Positions 35,999 to 43,883 of a stretch of 64,000 bases of DNA are shown piece by piece. The notes beneath the pieces were generated by a model, which ran no database searches, had not been told where the DNA came from, and saw only the letters and a list, made by a program, of their open reading frames with translations. The translations under genes were made by a program, and so were the position numbers. Source of the stretch: Bin5 sp965204525 (GTDB lineage: Bacteria > Chloroflexota > Anaerolineae > Caldilineales > Caldilineaceae). The stretch covers positions 1,116,001-1,180,000 of the forward strand of contig OZ241994.1 of NCBI GenBank assembly GCA_965204525.1, in the 5' to 3' direction. Each line of letters starts with the position of its first letter. The first letter of the stretch is position 1.

Positions 35999-36310
35999 TG
36001 CCTGTATTTCCTCCGTTTGGCTTGTCAAAAATTGCATCGAATGTAGATCCCAAAAGAGACTAAGAGCATTGGCATTTCGAAACAGCGGCTAAGATTCGTG
36101 TGTTCCAGTCACGATGCCATCGCGAAAAGTCATAGTTTCAAATTGGATCCATATTAATTCTACCACGATTGTCTGCCATCGCCGCAGTCACTGTACGGAA
36201 TTGACGCACTCAAAAGTGGCGGCGAGTACTTGACTCTCAGGAGCGAGCCCTTCTTGACCGCGAGGGCTACTTCCTCTCGTTCGGAGATCCACCTAGTGAG
36301 GCAGATTAGC
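35999..36310. other. Gene-free AT-rich gap between the DUF6414-like gene and IS982
   Basis: No convincing gene. It should contain the promoter of the minus-strand gene pair. At 36040-36067 a 28-bp stretch beginning AATGTAGATCCCA repeats, with a few mismatches, a sequence next to the left end of the 2.4-kb insertion (32834-32861). Confidence 0.5.
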
Positions 36311-36324
36311 AGGGCCTTATGCTA
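36311..36324 (+). repeat. IS982 left inverted repeat
   Basis: AGGGCCTTATGCTA, perfectly complementary to 37311-37324. The transposase stop codon TAG (minus strand) is within it. Confidence 0.85.
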
Positions 36325-37227
36325 ATTGGGAAAGGCCAATTGCTTGATTTGCAGATAGTCAGGTACGCCCAGCAGGCGATTGATGTAAATGCAGAGGGTA
36401 TGTGCAGTCAATTTCGTGTAAAGGCGTGCACAAAGGCCTCTGAAAGTGTGAGCGTGGTTGGTTTCAATCGAGAATTGTGCGTTGAGTTGACTGTTGACTG
36501 TTTCGATCATTTGGCGGACGGCGTCGTAGATGCGAGAGACGAATGCCGGGAGCTGTTTTTTCTGGTTTCTGCGCGGTTTGGTGAGCAGGCGGATGCGATT
36601 GTATTGCCAGAGTTCTTCAGCTGCCGGTGCACTGACGTAGGCCTTGTCGCCGATGACGATGCGGTTGTTGTGTTCGGCAAGGAGTTCGCGACCGACAGCC
36701 AAGTCGCGGTAGCTAGCAGGAGCTAACTCGAAGTCGATAATGAGGCCACCCATCGTGATCAGAAGATGCAGCTTGAAACCGAAGATCATCTCCTTTTTGG
36801 AGGGAACGGGCCCGAAATCGGCCCCCCAATCAGACCAATCGCCGCGCGCTTGCGGCGCCAGATGGAATTGAACCACAGGGATGGGCAGGCTATCCACGAC
36901 ACAATGCTCGTCCCGATAGAGTTCCATTCTGGCCAACATCATGCGCCGCATCTCATTGATAATCCACATTAAGTTTCGTCGTCGCCGATTGAAACGGCTC
37001 TGTTCCGGCAAGATCGGAAACTTATCCCGATGTGCCTGCATATGACTGAGTAATTCTGTTTCCACATCCCAACCCAGACACTCGCCGATGAGACAGAGCG
37101 CGATCAACTCACTGTCGCTACACTCAGGCTCCGGTCCCGGTCGTCTCTGATATCTTTCCAGTTCCTTGTACATGTCGTCAACGAGTACATACACCCATAG
37201 ACAGAAGTCGTCAAAGTGGGCTATCAT
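36322..37227 (-). CDS. IS982-family DDE transposase
   Basis: A 301-residue transposase. Catalytic residues are D112 (CVVDSLPIPV), D194 (VIGDKAYV) and E242 (MIETVNSQ), each in the motif expected for IS982 enzymes; the KKEMIFGFKLHLL segment before the second motif is also characteristic. The N-terminal ~90 residues form the helical DNA-binding region. AGGAGG lies nine bases before the ATG. It is full length with no internal stop, so the element may be active. Confidence 0.9.
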   Translation of the reverse strand: MIAHFDDFCLWVYVLVDDMYKELERYQRRPGPEPECSDSELIALCLIGECLGWDVETELLSHMQAHRDKFPILPEQSRFNRRRRNLMWIINEMRRMMLARMELYRDEHCVVDSLPIPVVQFHLAPQARGDWSDWGADFGPVPSKKEMIFGFKLHLLITMGGLIIDFELAPASYRDLAVGRELLAEHNNRIVIGDKAYVSAPAAEELWQYNRIRLLTKPRRNQKKQLPAFVSRIYDAVRQMIETVNSQLNAQFSIETNHAHTFRGLCARLYTKLTAHTLCIYINRLLGVPDYLQIKQLAFPN

Positions 37228-37310
37228 TCGGTTAGTCCTCCTGGTGAGCTACCTTGGTTGGTCGAGACTTCCAAAGTTATCTCACCAGGGGACTTTTTTC
37301 AAACGCTATC

Positions 37311-37324
37311 TAGCATAAGGCCCT
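37311..37324 (-). repeat. IS982 right inverted repeat
   Basis: TAGCATAAGGCCCT on the plus strand, a perfect 14-bp partner of 36311-36324. Confidence 0.85.
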
Positions 37325-37384
37325 AGCAGTAACGAGATGGATTGTAGTGCCATTGACGAAAACCTTGTGGCTCTATTGTCCGAT

Positions 37385-37414
37385 TTGGTGACGGAGAACC
37401 CCTCTTTGTATAAT
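37385..37414 (+). promoter_or_regulatory. Putative promoter upstream of the gene at 37615
   Basis: TTGGTG (37385-37390), an 18-bp spacer and a perfect TATAAT (37409-37414), in the gap between IS982 and the hypothetical gene. Its 5' leader would be about 195 bases. Confidence 0.4.
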
Positions 37415-37614
37415 GGCTTCTGACTGTCGTCCAGATTTGGTTGGCATTGATTGGTCTTCCAACTGGCAATGTCAACAGCGATTGGGCCGACAGGCGATGC
37501 TCTACAATCAGTTTCTTACGAAGACGCGACTGGAAGACGGGACTCTTCGGAACGGGAAACTGAGGCAGGAGTGAAGGCCATTCAGCACATTCACAGGAGA
37601 ATAAGGAGACAGAA

Positions 37615-38130
37615 ATGTACCACATGCAACCGCTAACCGGTTGGCGGGAGGCATACACCAATGGGAAAGGTCATTGGATATACGAGTTGGATGACTACGA
37701 CTTGCGTGTCCAATCAGAGCCCCATGACTTGTACAGCTATTCCGTTATCGATAAGAAGGACAACGTCATTCGTTCGGACTTTGATTATGAAGACCCAGGG
37801 AGCGCGATGAAGGCGGCCGAGAGCGAATGGGAGAATTGCCTGAAGCCAACTCCCGGATTGTCCAGCAAGGTTCAGTCCTTTAAGTGGCGTACTGCTGAAA
37901 GGGGGGCGGCAGCGGAGTGCCGAATCGGCATAGCCAATTCGGTACTGTTGCAGACCTATCGCGATGAGGAGACTGGTCTCTGGTCTTACTATGCGTATTA
38001 CAAGACCGTGCTTCTTGTGGAAGAAGAGGATAAGTGCAAAACTAACTTCGATGCCCAGAGTGCATTAGAGGCATGGTACAAGCAAAACGCACTCGATCTG
38101 CTGCATATCCACTCCCTGCTTTCAAAGTAG
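37615..38130 (+). CDS. Hypothetical protein
   Basis: A 171-residue soluble protein I do not recognise. AAGGAG lies six bases before the ATG and a terminator follows 40 bp after the stop, so this is a well-formed single-gene transcription unit. The sequence is rich in Trp/Tyr and acidic residues (ELDDYDLRV, DFDYEDPGSAMKAAESEWENC, LWSYYAYYKTVLLVEEEDKC), suggesting a compact alpha/beta fold with two similar strand-helix units. No signal peptide or membrane segment. Its base composition resembles the accessory island more than the chromosome. It directly follows IS982. Confidence 0.6.
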   Translation: MYHMQPLTGWREAYTNGKGHWIYELDDYDLRVQSEPHDLYSYSVIDKKDNVIRSDFDYEDPGSAMKAAESEWENCLKPTPGLSSKVQSFKWRTAERGAAAECRIGIANSVLLQTYRDEETGLWSYYAYYKTVLLVEEEDKCKTNFDAQSALEAWYKQNALDLLHIHSLLSK

Positions 38131-38169
38131 GGGCAAGGAATCGAATCTTCCGGTCGCAGATGAAAAGGG

Positions 38170-38203
38170 CGCTCCAGCACAATGCTGGGGCGTCTTCCTT
38201 TTT
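38170..38203 (+). terminator. Rho-independent terminator
   Basis: CGCTCCAGCA and TGCTGGGGCG form a 10-bp stem (one G-T pair) around a CAA loop, followed by TCTTCCTTTTT. It ends the hypothetical gene at 37615-38130. Confidence 0.8.
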
Positions 38204-38296
38204 CATGGCGTTCGCGTAATGCCTGGGGTAGCAGTCAAAGCACATTCAGTAAACCGGGCCATTTCAAATTGGAAGGTATCCCTATGACACAACTGC

Positions 38297-38380
38297 CTAA
38301 ACCGCCGCCGGGTCAACAGCCACGATTCCCTCGGGCGCGTAGCGGGCGAAGTCCTTCGTGTTGAAGGTCAGGATGCGTAC
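38297..38380 (-). pseudogene. C-terminal remnant of a PIN (VapC) toxin
   Basis: Twenty-seven sense codons on the minus strand read VRILTFNTKDFARYAPEGIV and end AVDPAAV-stop, the typical closing strand-helix of VapC proteins, where the toxin contacts its last active-site Asp (TFNTKDF). The rest of the toxin is missing: this tail directly overlaps the end of the antitoxin-like gene. A deletion has fused the two. Confidence 0.65.
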
Positions 38381-38688
38381 AGTCCTTGGCGGCTCAGCGC
38401 GTAATCGGACAATGGCGGACAGTCAGGATCAACATATTCCGTGAATTCATCCGCCATCTGATCGGCCAGAGTCTCCAACTCATCAAGGGATAGTGGTGTC
38501 ATGGACGCAGTATTGCCCCCCGCCGTTACGGCGGCAAGGGAACGCTGAACTTCTGCAGCGAAGTCAGAGCGCAGCTCCAGGCCTTCAGCGGAGTTGCCCA
38601 GCAGTTCAGCGAGCGTTTGCAGAACGACTTCCCGCACAAGTTCTCGGAATTCCTCGGTTGTCAAGTCAGCGACTTTTGAGGGCGTCAC
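38368..38688 (-). CDS. Antitoxin-like protein with a lost toxin partner
   Basis: A 106-residue acidic protein from a GTG at 38688, chosen because AAAGGAG lies just upstream; a longer frame to 38721 lacks a ribosome-binding site. The N-terminal part (LTTEEFRELVREVVLQTLAE) and the C-terminal part (LADQMADEFTEYVDPDCPPLSDYALSRQGLY) both resemble antitoxins of PIN-toxin modules. The latter is the usual toxin-wrapping tail. The last codons overlap a relic of a PIN toxin, so this is probably a deleted toxin-antitoxin locus. It may still be expressed as an orphan. Confidence 0.5.
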   Translation of the reverse strand: MTPSKVADLTTEEFRELVREVVLQTLAELLGNSAEGLELRSDFAAEVQRSLAAVTAGGNTASMTPLSLDELETLADQMADEFTEYVDPDCPPLSDYALSRQGLYAS

Positions 38689-38787
38689 TGTTCCGCTCCT
38701 TTCTGCGGTGAAAATCACCATTCCCCATAGAACTATTCATTATAAGCCCCTGTGATTTGCGCGCATTCGACAGGAGTACACTGCATT

Positions 38788-38872
38788 ATGCAGGACTTTC
38801 TTCGCTACTGCCAGATTCATCTTGACTTTCACACCAGCGAGCAGCTGACCAACATCGGCGGGAAGTTCGACG
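38788..38872 (+). pseudogene. Duplicated N-terminal fragment of the GH-like gene at 39968
   Basis: Twenty-eight codons beginning ATG CAG GAC encode MQDFLRYCQIHLDFHTSEQL followed by TNIGGKFD. This matches the first 28 residues of the gene at 39968 (MSDFLRYRQIHLDFHTSEQL, then TNIGGEFD) with four differences. After this the similarity stops. It has its own AGGAG upstream. It looks like the 5' end of a second copy whose remainder was replaced by the PhyH gene that starts 54 bp later. Confidence 0.75.
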
Positions 38873-38925
38873 TCTACAGTTCTGAGCAACAGTGTGCTAT
38901 AGTTCAGGCCAAAGGAGGCACGCAC

Positions 38926-39756
38926 ATGGCAACAGACCTGCACTCTCTCTTCCGCATCCCCGGTCCGACCCAAGCCGACATCGACTCGTTCCACAACGAC
39001 GGGTACATCGCCTATCCTGACGTCTTCACCGACCATGCCAGGGAAGCCCTCATCGAGGAGATCGAGGGGCTCCAGCAAGTGCGCGACTACGTACGGCAGC
39101 TGCCGAGCCATCAAGCGGAGCCCAAAGCCTACTTCATCCGCCCATGGAACGACAGGGGACCTTACTCCGACCAGTTGATCGACGATCCCTTTATCACCTC
39201 GCTGCTGCGCGCCACCATCGGCGACGATTACCACTACTGCCACTCCGCCTTGAACATTGCGCCGCGGGGCATCGGTCCACTCCGCTATCACCAGGACCAT
39301 CATCACTGGAAGCATGAGAACCCCGTCAACCTGGCCGAACGCGACAGATACTATGTCCAGATTCTCTACTATCTGAACGGCTTCACTCGCGGCGACCGCA
39401 ACCTGAAAGTTATCCCGGGCAGCCACCGCGTCGCGCCCACTGAGGACGCCACACCGGACAGAATGCTTGCAGGGGCTTTTGACGCCGAGGCGGGCCGCCC
39501 GCTCAAGGAGAAGCGCCTCGAACTGCCGCCCGGCAGCATGGTCTACATCAACGCTCGTATCTTCCACGGCGTCGAACCGAAGCCCGCCGACTCTCCCCAG
39601 CCCTACCGGATCTTCAACATCGACATCTTCAAAGAGGCCGGCCCGCCCCACCGCCACACGCAGGAGATCCCCGCTGAATGGATTGCCGGCGCCAGCCCGG
39701 CCCGTACGAAGCTGTTTCTGCGCCAGGCCTACTCCGAAGGTTGCTGGGCCTCGTAA
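38926..39756 (+). CDS. Phytanoyl-CoA dioxygenase (PhyH) family protein
   Basis: Fe(II)/2-oxoglutarate-dependent oxygenase of 276 residues; the frame extends upstream, but AAAGGAGG (38911-38918) marks the ATG at 38926. Metal ligands are H122 and D124 in HQDHHHW and the distal H214 in RIFHGVEP; R228 (PYRIF) is placed to bind 2-oxoglutarate. Members hydroxylate varied small molecules, so the substrate is open. It lies directly before the glycoside-hydrolase-like gene and after a fragment of that gene's 5' end. A terminator follows. Confidence 0.85.
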   Translation: MATDLHSLFRIPGPTQADIDSFHNDGYIAYPDVFTDHAREALIEEIEGLQQVRDYVRQLPSHQAEPKAYFIRPWNDRGPYSDQLIDDPFITSLLRATIGDDYHYCHSALNIAPRGIGPLRYHQDHHHWKHENPVNLAERDRYYVQILYYLNGFTRGDRNLKVIPGSHRVAPTEDATPDRMLAGAFDAEAGRPLKEKRLELPPGSMVYINARIFHGVEPKPADSPQPYRIFNIDIFKEAGPPHRHTQEIPAEWIAGASPARTKLFLRQAYSEGCWAS

Positions 39757-39797
39757 AGGGTACTGGCTGAACGAATTTCAGTTGCTGTCCTCCATGG

Positions 39798-39830
39798 CGC
39801 TCCGGCTTTCTGTCGGAGCGTAGTTATTTT
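39798..39830 (+). terminator. Rho-independent terminator after the PhyH gene
   Basis: CGCTCCG (39798-39804) and CGGAGCG (39814-39820) form a perfect 7-bp stem around a 9-base loop, followed by TAGTTATTTTT. Confidence 0.75.
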
Positions 39831-39967
39831 TGCTTTAGCCCCATGCCGGTCGCACCGCGGCGCAGGTTTTTTCGAACTGTTTGAAAACTGCCTCGGAGTT
39901 GCGTTACACTGCGATCAGACCAGTCAGATCCCGTTTCGCCGTCCAACCTGCAGGAGCGCCGCGCCAA

Positions 39968-42059
39968 ATGTCTGACTTTCTCCGCTACCGCCAGATCCAC
40001 CTCGATTTCCACACCAGCGAGCAGCTCACCAACATCGGCGGAGAGTTCGACGCCGCGGCATGGGCCCAGCAACTAACCGAGGCCCATGTCGACTCCATTA
40101 CCTGCTTCGCCCGCGGCCATCACGGCATGATCTTCTATGACACCCATGTGTATCCGGAGCGGCGGCATCCTCACCTGCAGTGCAACCTGCTGGCTGAGCA
40201 GATCGAAGCTGGGCACGCCCGCGACATCCGCGTACCGGTCTACACTACAGTCCAGTGGGACTACTACACCGCCCAGCACAGTCCCCAGTGGTTGCAGGTC
40301 GCCGCCGACGGTTCGATACAGGGACAGAAACCCTACGAGGCCGGCTTCTACGCGAAACTCTGCCTCAACACGCTCTACGTCAACTTCCTCAAAGCCCATG
40401 TCGATGACATGTTCGCGCGCCTACCGGCCGTAGACGGCCTTTTCTTCGACATCGTCCAGGACCAGGACTGCTCCTGCCCCGCCTGCCGACAAGAGATGCT
40501 GGCACAGGGCATCGACCCTGCCTGCGACGCCGACCGCCAGGCGTTCGGCCAGGGGGTGACCGACCGCTTCAAACGTGCGATGTCCGCACATGTACGCAAC
40601 CACAGCCAGGAGTGCACTATCTTCTACAACTCCGGCCACGTCGGCCCGCGCCAGCGCGCCACCGGGGAGACCTACAGCCACTGGGAACTCGAATCGCTGC
40701 CCTCGGGAGGCTGGGGCTACATGCACTTCCCGCTCTCGCAGCGATACGCTCGCACGACCGGCCACGACAGCCTGGGGATGACCGGCAAGTTCCATACGGC
40801 CTGGGGCGACTTCCAGTCCTACAAGAACGAGGCCGCGCTCCAGTTCGAGTGTTTTCAGATGCTCGCCCTCAACGCCAAGTGCTCTATCGGCGACCAGCTG
40901 CATCCCACCGGACGGCTCGACCAGGCCACCTACGACCTCGTCGGCCCGGTCTACCGCGAGGTGGCGCGCAAGGAGCCGTGGTGCCGCGGCGCCCGCCCTG
41001 TGACAGATATCGGCGTCTTCACACTGGAGGCGTTCACAGGGGAGCGGCTGACCGCGGAGACGGTCGGCGCCGTGCGCATGCTGCAGGAGGGCGGGCACCA
41101 GTTCGACGTCGTCGACAGCGAGACCGGTTGGGAGGGCTACCGCGTGCTCATTCTGCCCGACGCGGTGACCCTGGACGGGAAACTCGCTAGAAAGGTTTCC
41201 GAGTACACCGCCGGCGGCGGAAAGCTTATCGCCTCATTCGAGTCCGGACTCACGCCCGACCTGGTCGACTTCGCTTTGCCTGGCTGGGGCGTCCGTAAGA
41301 CCGGTGAAGGACCGGTTGACGCCAACGGCGATCCTGTGCGGGGCCGCCACTTTCGCAGCGGAGACTACGTTGATTATCTGCGCGCGGAGAGACCGCTGGC
41401 CGGGGGCCTGCGGCCGACCGAATATGTCATGTACATGCGCGGGCTGGAAATTTCAGCCGGAGAGGACGCGGAGGTTCTTGCCAGAGTGGTTCCCGCCTAC
41501 TTTGACCGGACCTGGCAGCAGTTCTGCTCACACCGGCAGACGCCTAGCAGCGGCGAACCCGGCGCGCCCGCGGCCGCACGCACGGGAGAGGTCGGTCGCC
41601 GCGCAGGCTATCGGCATTCCAGGCGGTCCCGCGGCCGCACGCACGGGAGAGGTCGTCTACTTCGCCCATCCCATATTTCGCCAGTACCACCGCAACGCGC
41701 CCCACTGGTGCAAGCAGCTGCTTTTGAATGCGCTGGACATGATTCTGCCGGACCCCCTTCTGCGGCATGGGGGCCCGACAGGAATGTTGGCCGCGCTGAA
41801 CGAGCAGACTGATCAGGGCAGGCTGGTCCTGCATCTGCTGCACTACGTACCGGAACGCCGCGGCCAGGATTTCGACGTGATTGAGGACGTGCTGCCCCTG
41901 TACGATGTCTACGTGAGCCTGAAGCTGCCCGGGCCGGTGGCCGGCGTGCGCTGCGTCCCGGACGGGGCGGCGCTGACATTCGGCGAGGCGAAAGGACGGC
42001 TTAACTTTACCGTGCCCAAGGTGGAAGGACACCAGATCGTGGAGATTGCCCTGGGCTAG
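39968..42059 (+). pseudogene. Glycoside-hydrolase-like protein with a trimerisation domain, frameshifted
   Basis: A GHL/beta-galactosidase-trimerisation-like protein of about 675 residues if joined. From ATG 39968 the first frame gives an N-terminal TIM barrel (IHLDFHTSEQLTNIG; HHGMIFYDTHVYPER; VPVYTTVQWD; DGLFFDIVQDQDCSCPACR, with the likely catalytic Asp). A Rossmann-like trimerisation domain follows from about residue 335, up to GAPAAARTGEV near 41594. The sense then resumes one frame over from 41656 with VYFAHPIFRQYHRNAPHWCK and runs to the stop at 42059. A 61-bp insertion bounded by 28-bp direct repeats causes the shift, and deleting it restores a perfect junction. The protein is probably a carbohydrate-active enzyme; the substrate is unknown. 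The damage may be real or an assembly artefact. Confidence 0.75.
41567..41655 (+). repeat. 28-bp direct repeat flanking a 33-bp spacer inside the GH-like gene
   Basis: The 28-bp unit beginning CCCGCGGCCGCACGCACGGG occurs at 41567-41594 and again at 41628-41655, both ending GAGAGGTCG. The distance is 61 bp, not a multiple of three. Loss of one unit plus the spacer by slippage would return the gene to frame. Confidence 0.9.
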
Positions 42060-42092
42060 CACTGCCGCGCATTCCGCCACCGCCGGCACTAT

Positions 42093-42275
42093 TCATGTCC
42101 TCTGCCAGTAGTCTACGACCAGGACCTTTTCGAGGTGGGGACGCAGCACCGAGCCAAAGGCCGCGTGGTCCGGGTGGGGCAGGTAGGCGTCGCGGGCGGC
42201 CTCGCTGGCGAACGTGACGAAGAAGCAGTGGGTAAACCCTTCTGCCTTGCCCTCATATTTGATGTCTGATAGCAT
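42093..42275 (-). pseudogene. Truncated Dabb (stress-responsive alpha/beta barrel) protein
   Basis: Sixty residues starting MLSDIKYEGKAEGFTHCFFV and ending PHLEKVLVVDYWQRT, the C-terminal half of a Dabb-domain protein (usual length about 95-105), with the diagnostic ARDAYLPHPDHAAF segment. The N-terminal half, which forms the first strand and helix of the ferredoxin-like fold, is missing. The frame continues upstream to 42344 with no Dabb-like sequence. It converges with the GH-like gene and is divergent from the sulfatase. Confidence 0.6.
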
Positions 42276-42381
42276 GGCCGGGCCTTTCCCCCTCTTTCCC
42301 GTCGAATTCAATGAACGGATAGAATCAGCGGCTCTGCAGACCACACGTCACACCAAGAACGAGATTCCAAAAGGACCTAAT

Positions 42382-43809
42382 ATGCCCGACACGCGCCCGA
42401 ATATCCTCTTTATCATGTCGGACGACCACGCTTCACACGCCATGAGCTGTTACGGCAGCCGCATAAACCGTACACCCCATCTCGACCGCATCGCCGACGG
42501 GGGCATGCGCTTCAACAACTGCTTCTGCACAAACTCGATCTGCACGCCCAGTCGCGCCGTCATCCTTACCGGCACGTACAACCATATCAACGGCGTGACA
42601 ACGCTGTCTTCGACCCTCGACGGCCGGCAGGTGACCATGCCCAAGTTGCTGCAGGCGGCAGGATACCAGACCGCCATCGTCGGCAAATGGCACCTGGGCC
42701 ACGGCGGTGTCAACGATCCGACCGGATTTGACTATTGGAACGTGCTGCCGGGCCAGGGCCTCTACCACGACCCCGAAATGATCGAGATGGGCGAACGGAA
42801 GGTCTTTCCCGGCTACGTCACCGACCTCATCACCGACTTCTCGCTGGACTGGCTGCGGGCGCGCGATCCGGAGCGGCCGTTCATGCTCATGTGCCACCAC
42901 AAAGCGCCCCATCGCGCCTGGGAGCCGGACGAGAAGCATGCCTTGATGTATGAGGACGAAGAGATCCCCTACCCGGAGACCTTCAACGACGACTACAGCA
43001 ATCGCGCCGCCGCGGCCGCCGCGGCCGAGATGCGCATCGACCGTGACATGACGCTGACCGATCTCAAGCAGCCGACGCCGGAGGGGCTGACGCCGGAGGA
43101 GGAGAAGAAGTGGAAGTACCAGCGCTACATCAAGGACTACCTGCGCTGCGTCGCTTCGATCGATGACAACGTGGGCAGGCTGCTCGACTACCTGGAAGAG
43201 GAAGGGCTGGCGGAGAACACCATCGTGGTCTACACGTCCGACCAGGGCTTTTTCCTGGGCGATCACGGCTGGTATGACAAGCGCTTCATGTACGAGGAGT
43301 CGCTGCGCATGCCGTTGCTCATCCGCTATCCGCGTGCGGTCGCGGCGGGGGCGGTCAACGACCAGATGGTCCTCAACGTCGACTTCACGCCTACGTTGCT
43401 CGAGTACGCCGGCGTCAAGATCCCGGACCATTTCCAGGGGAGCAGCTTCTGCCCCCTACTTGCGGGCGAAGCGCCGGAAGGCTGGCAGACGTCGATGTAC
43501 TACCGCTACTGGATGCACCTGGCCCACCACCACGTCTACGCCCACTACGGCGTGCGCACGCTGCGCTACAAGCTGATCTACTACTATGCCGACGGACTGG
43601 ATCAGCCGGGCGTCATCGACGAGTCCAAGGCGCCGGAGTGGGAGCTCTTCGACCTCGATGCCGACCCTTATGAACTGAACAACGTCTACCATGATCCCGC
43701 CTATGCCGGGGTTGTGGAGGAGCTGACAGGGGAGCTGCACCGCCTGCAGGCGCGCGTTGCCGACCAGCCGTACGACCATCCAACCGCGGCCGGAACCTGG
43801 CGGCAATGA
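42382..43809 (+). CDS. Sulfatase (formylglycine type)
   Basis: Hydrolyses sulfate esters through a formylglycine residue made from Cys54 in the C-T-P-S-R motif (ICTPSRAVILTG, residues 53-64). The N-terminal PNILFIMSDDHASHAMSCYG holds the metal-binding Asp pair. A second metal site is in TSDQGFFLGDHGWYDK. It has 475 residues, normal for the family. The frame is open from 42214, but the ATG at 42382 has AAGGA upstream and starts the conserved sequence. No signal peptide is seen, so it is probably cytoplasmic. No anaerobic or FGE-type maturase is in the window. An MFS gene converges from downstream. Confidence 0.9.
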   Translation: MPDTRPNILFIMSDDHASHAMSCYGSRINRTPHLDRIADGGMRFNNCFCTNSICTPSRAVILTGTYNHINGVTTLSSTLDGRQVTMPKLLQAAGYQTAIVGKWHLGHGGVNDPTGFDYWNVLPGQGLYHDPEMIEMGERKVFPGYVTDLITDFSLDWLRARDPERPFMLMCHHKAPHRAWEPDEKHALMYEDEEIPYPETFNDDYSNRAAAAAAAEMRIDRDMTLTDLKQPTPEGLTPEEEKKWKYQRYIKDYLRCVASIDDNVGRLLDYLEEEGLAENTIVVYTSDQGFFLGDHGWYDKRFMYEESLRMPLLIRYPRAVAAGAVNDQMVLNVDFTPTLLEYAGVKIPDHFQGSSFCPLLAGEAPEGWQTSMYYRYWMHLAHHHVYAHYGVRTLRYKLIYYYADGLDQPGVIDESKAPEWELFDLDADPYELNNVYHDPAYAGVVEELTGELHRLQARVADQPYDHPTAAGTWRQ

Positions 43810-43883
43810 AGCCATAGCCCTTACTGAAGCTATATGTGGATTTTGCCAATGAACTGAATACGAAAACTGAGGCGTTCGACACC

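Larger units (their letters stand above)
36311..37324 (-). mobile_element. IS982-family insertion sequence, apparently intact
   Basis: A 1014-bp element bounded by perfect 14-bp inverted repeats AGGGCCTTATGCTA (36311-36324) and TAGCATAAGGCCCT (37311-37324). It contains one transposase gene whose stop codon lies inside the left repeat. AGC flanks both sides and may be a 3-bp target duplication; this is too short to be sure. Size and layout fit IS982. Confidence 0.85.
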
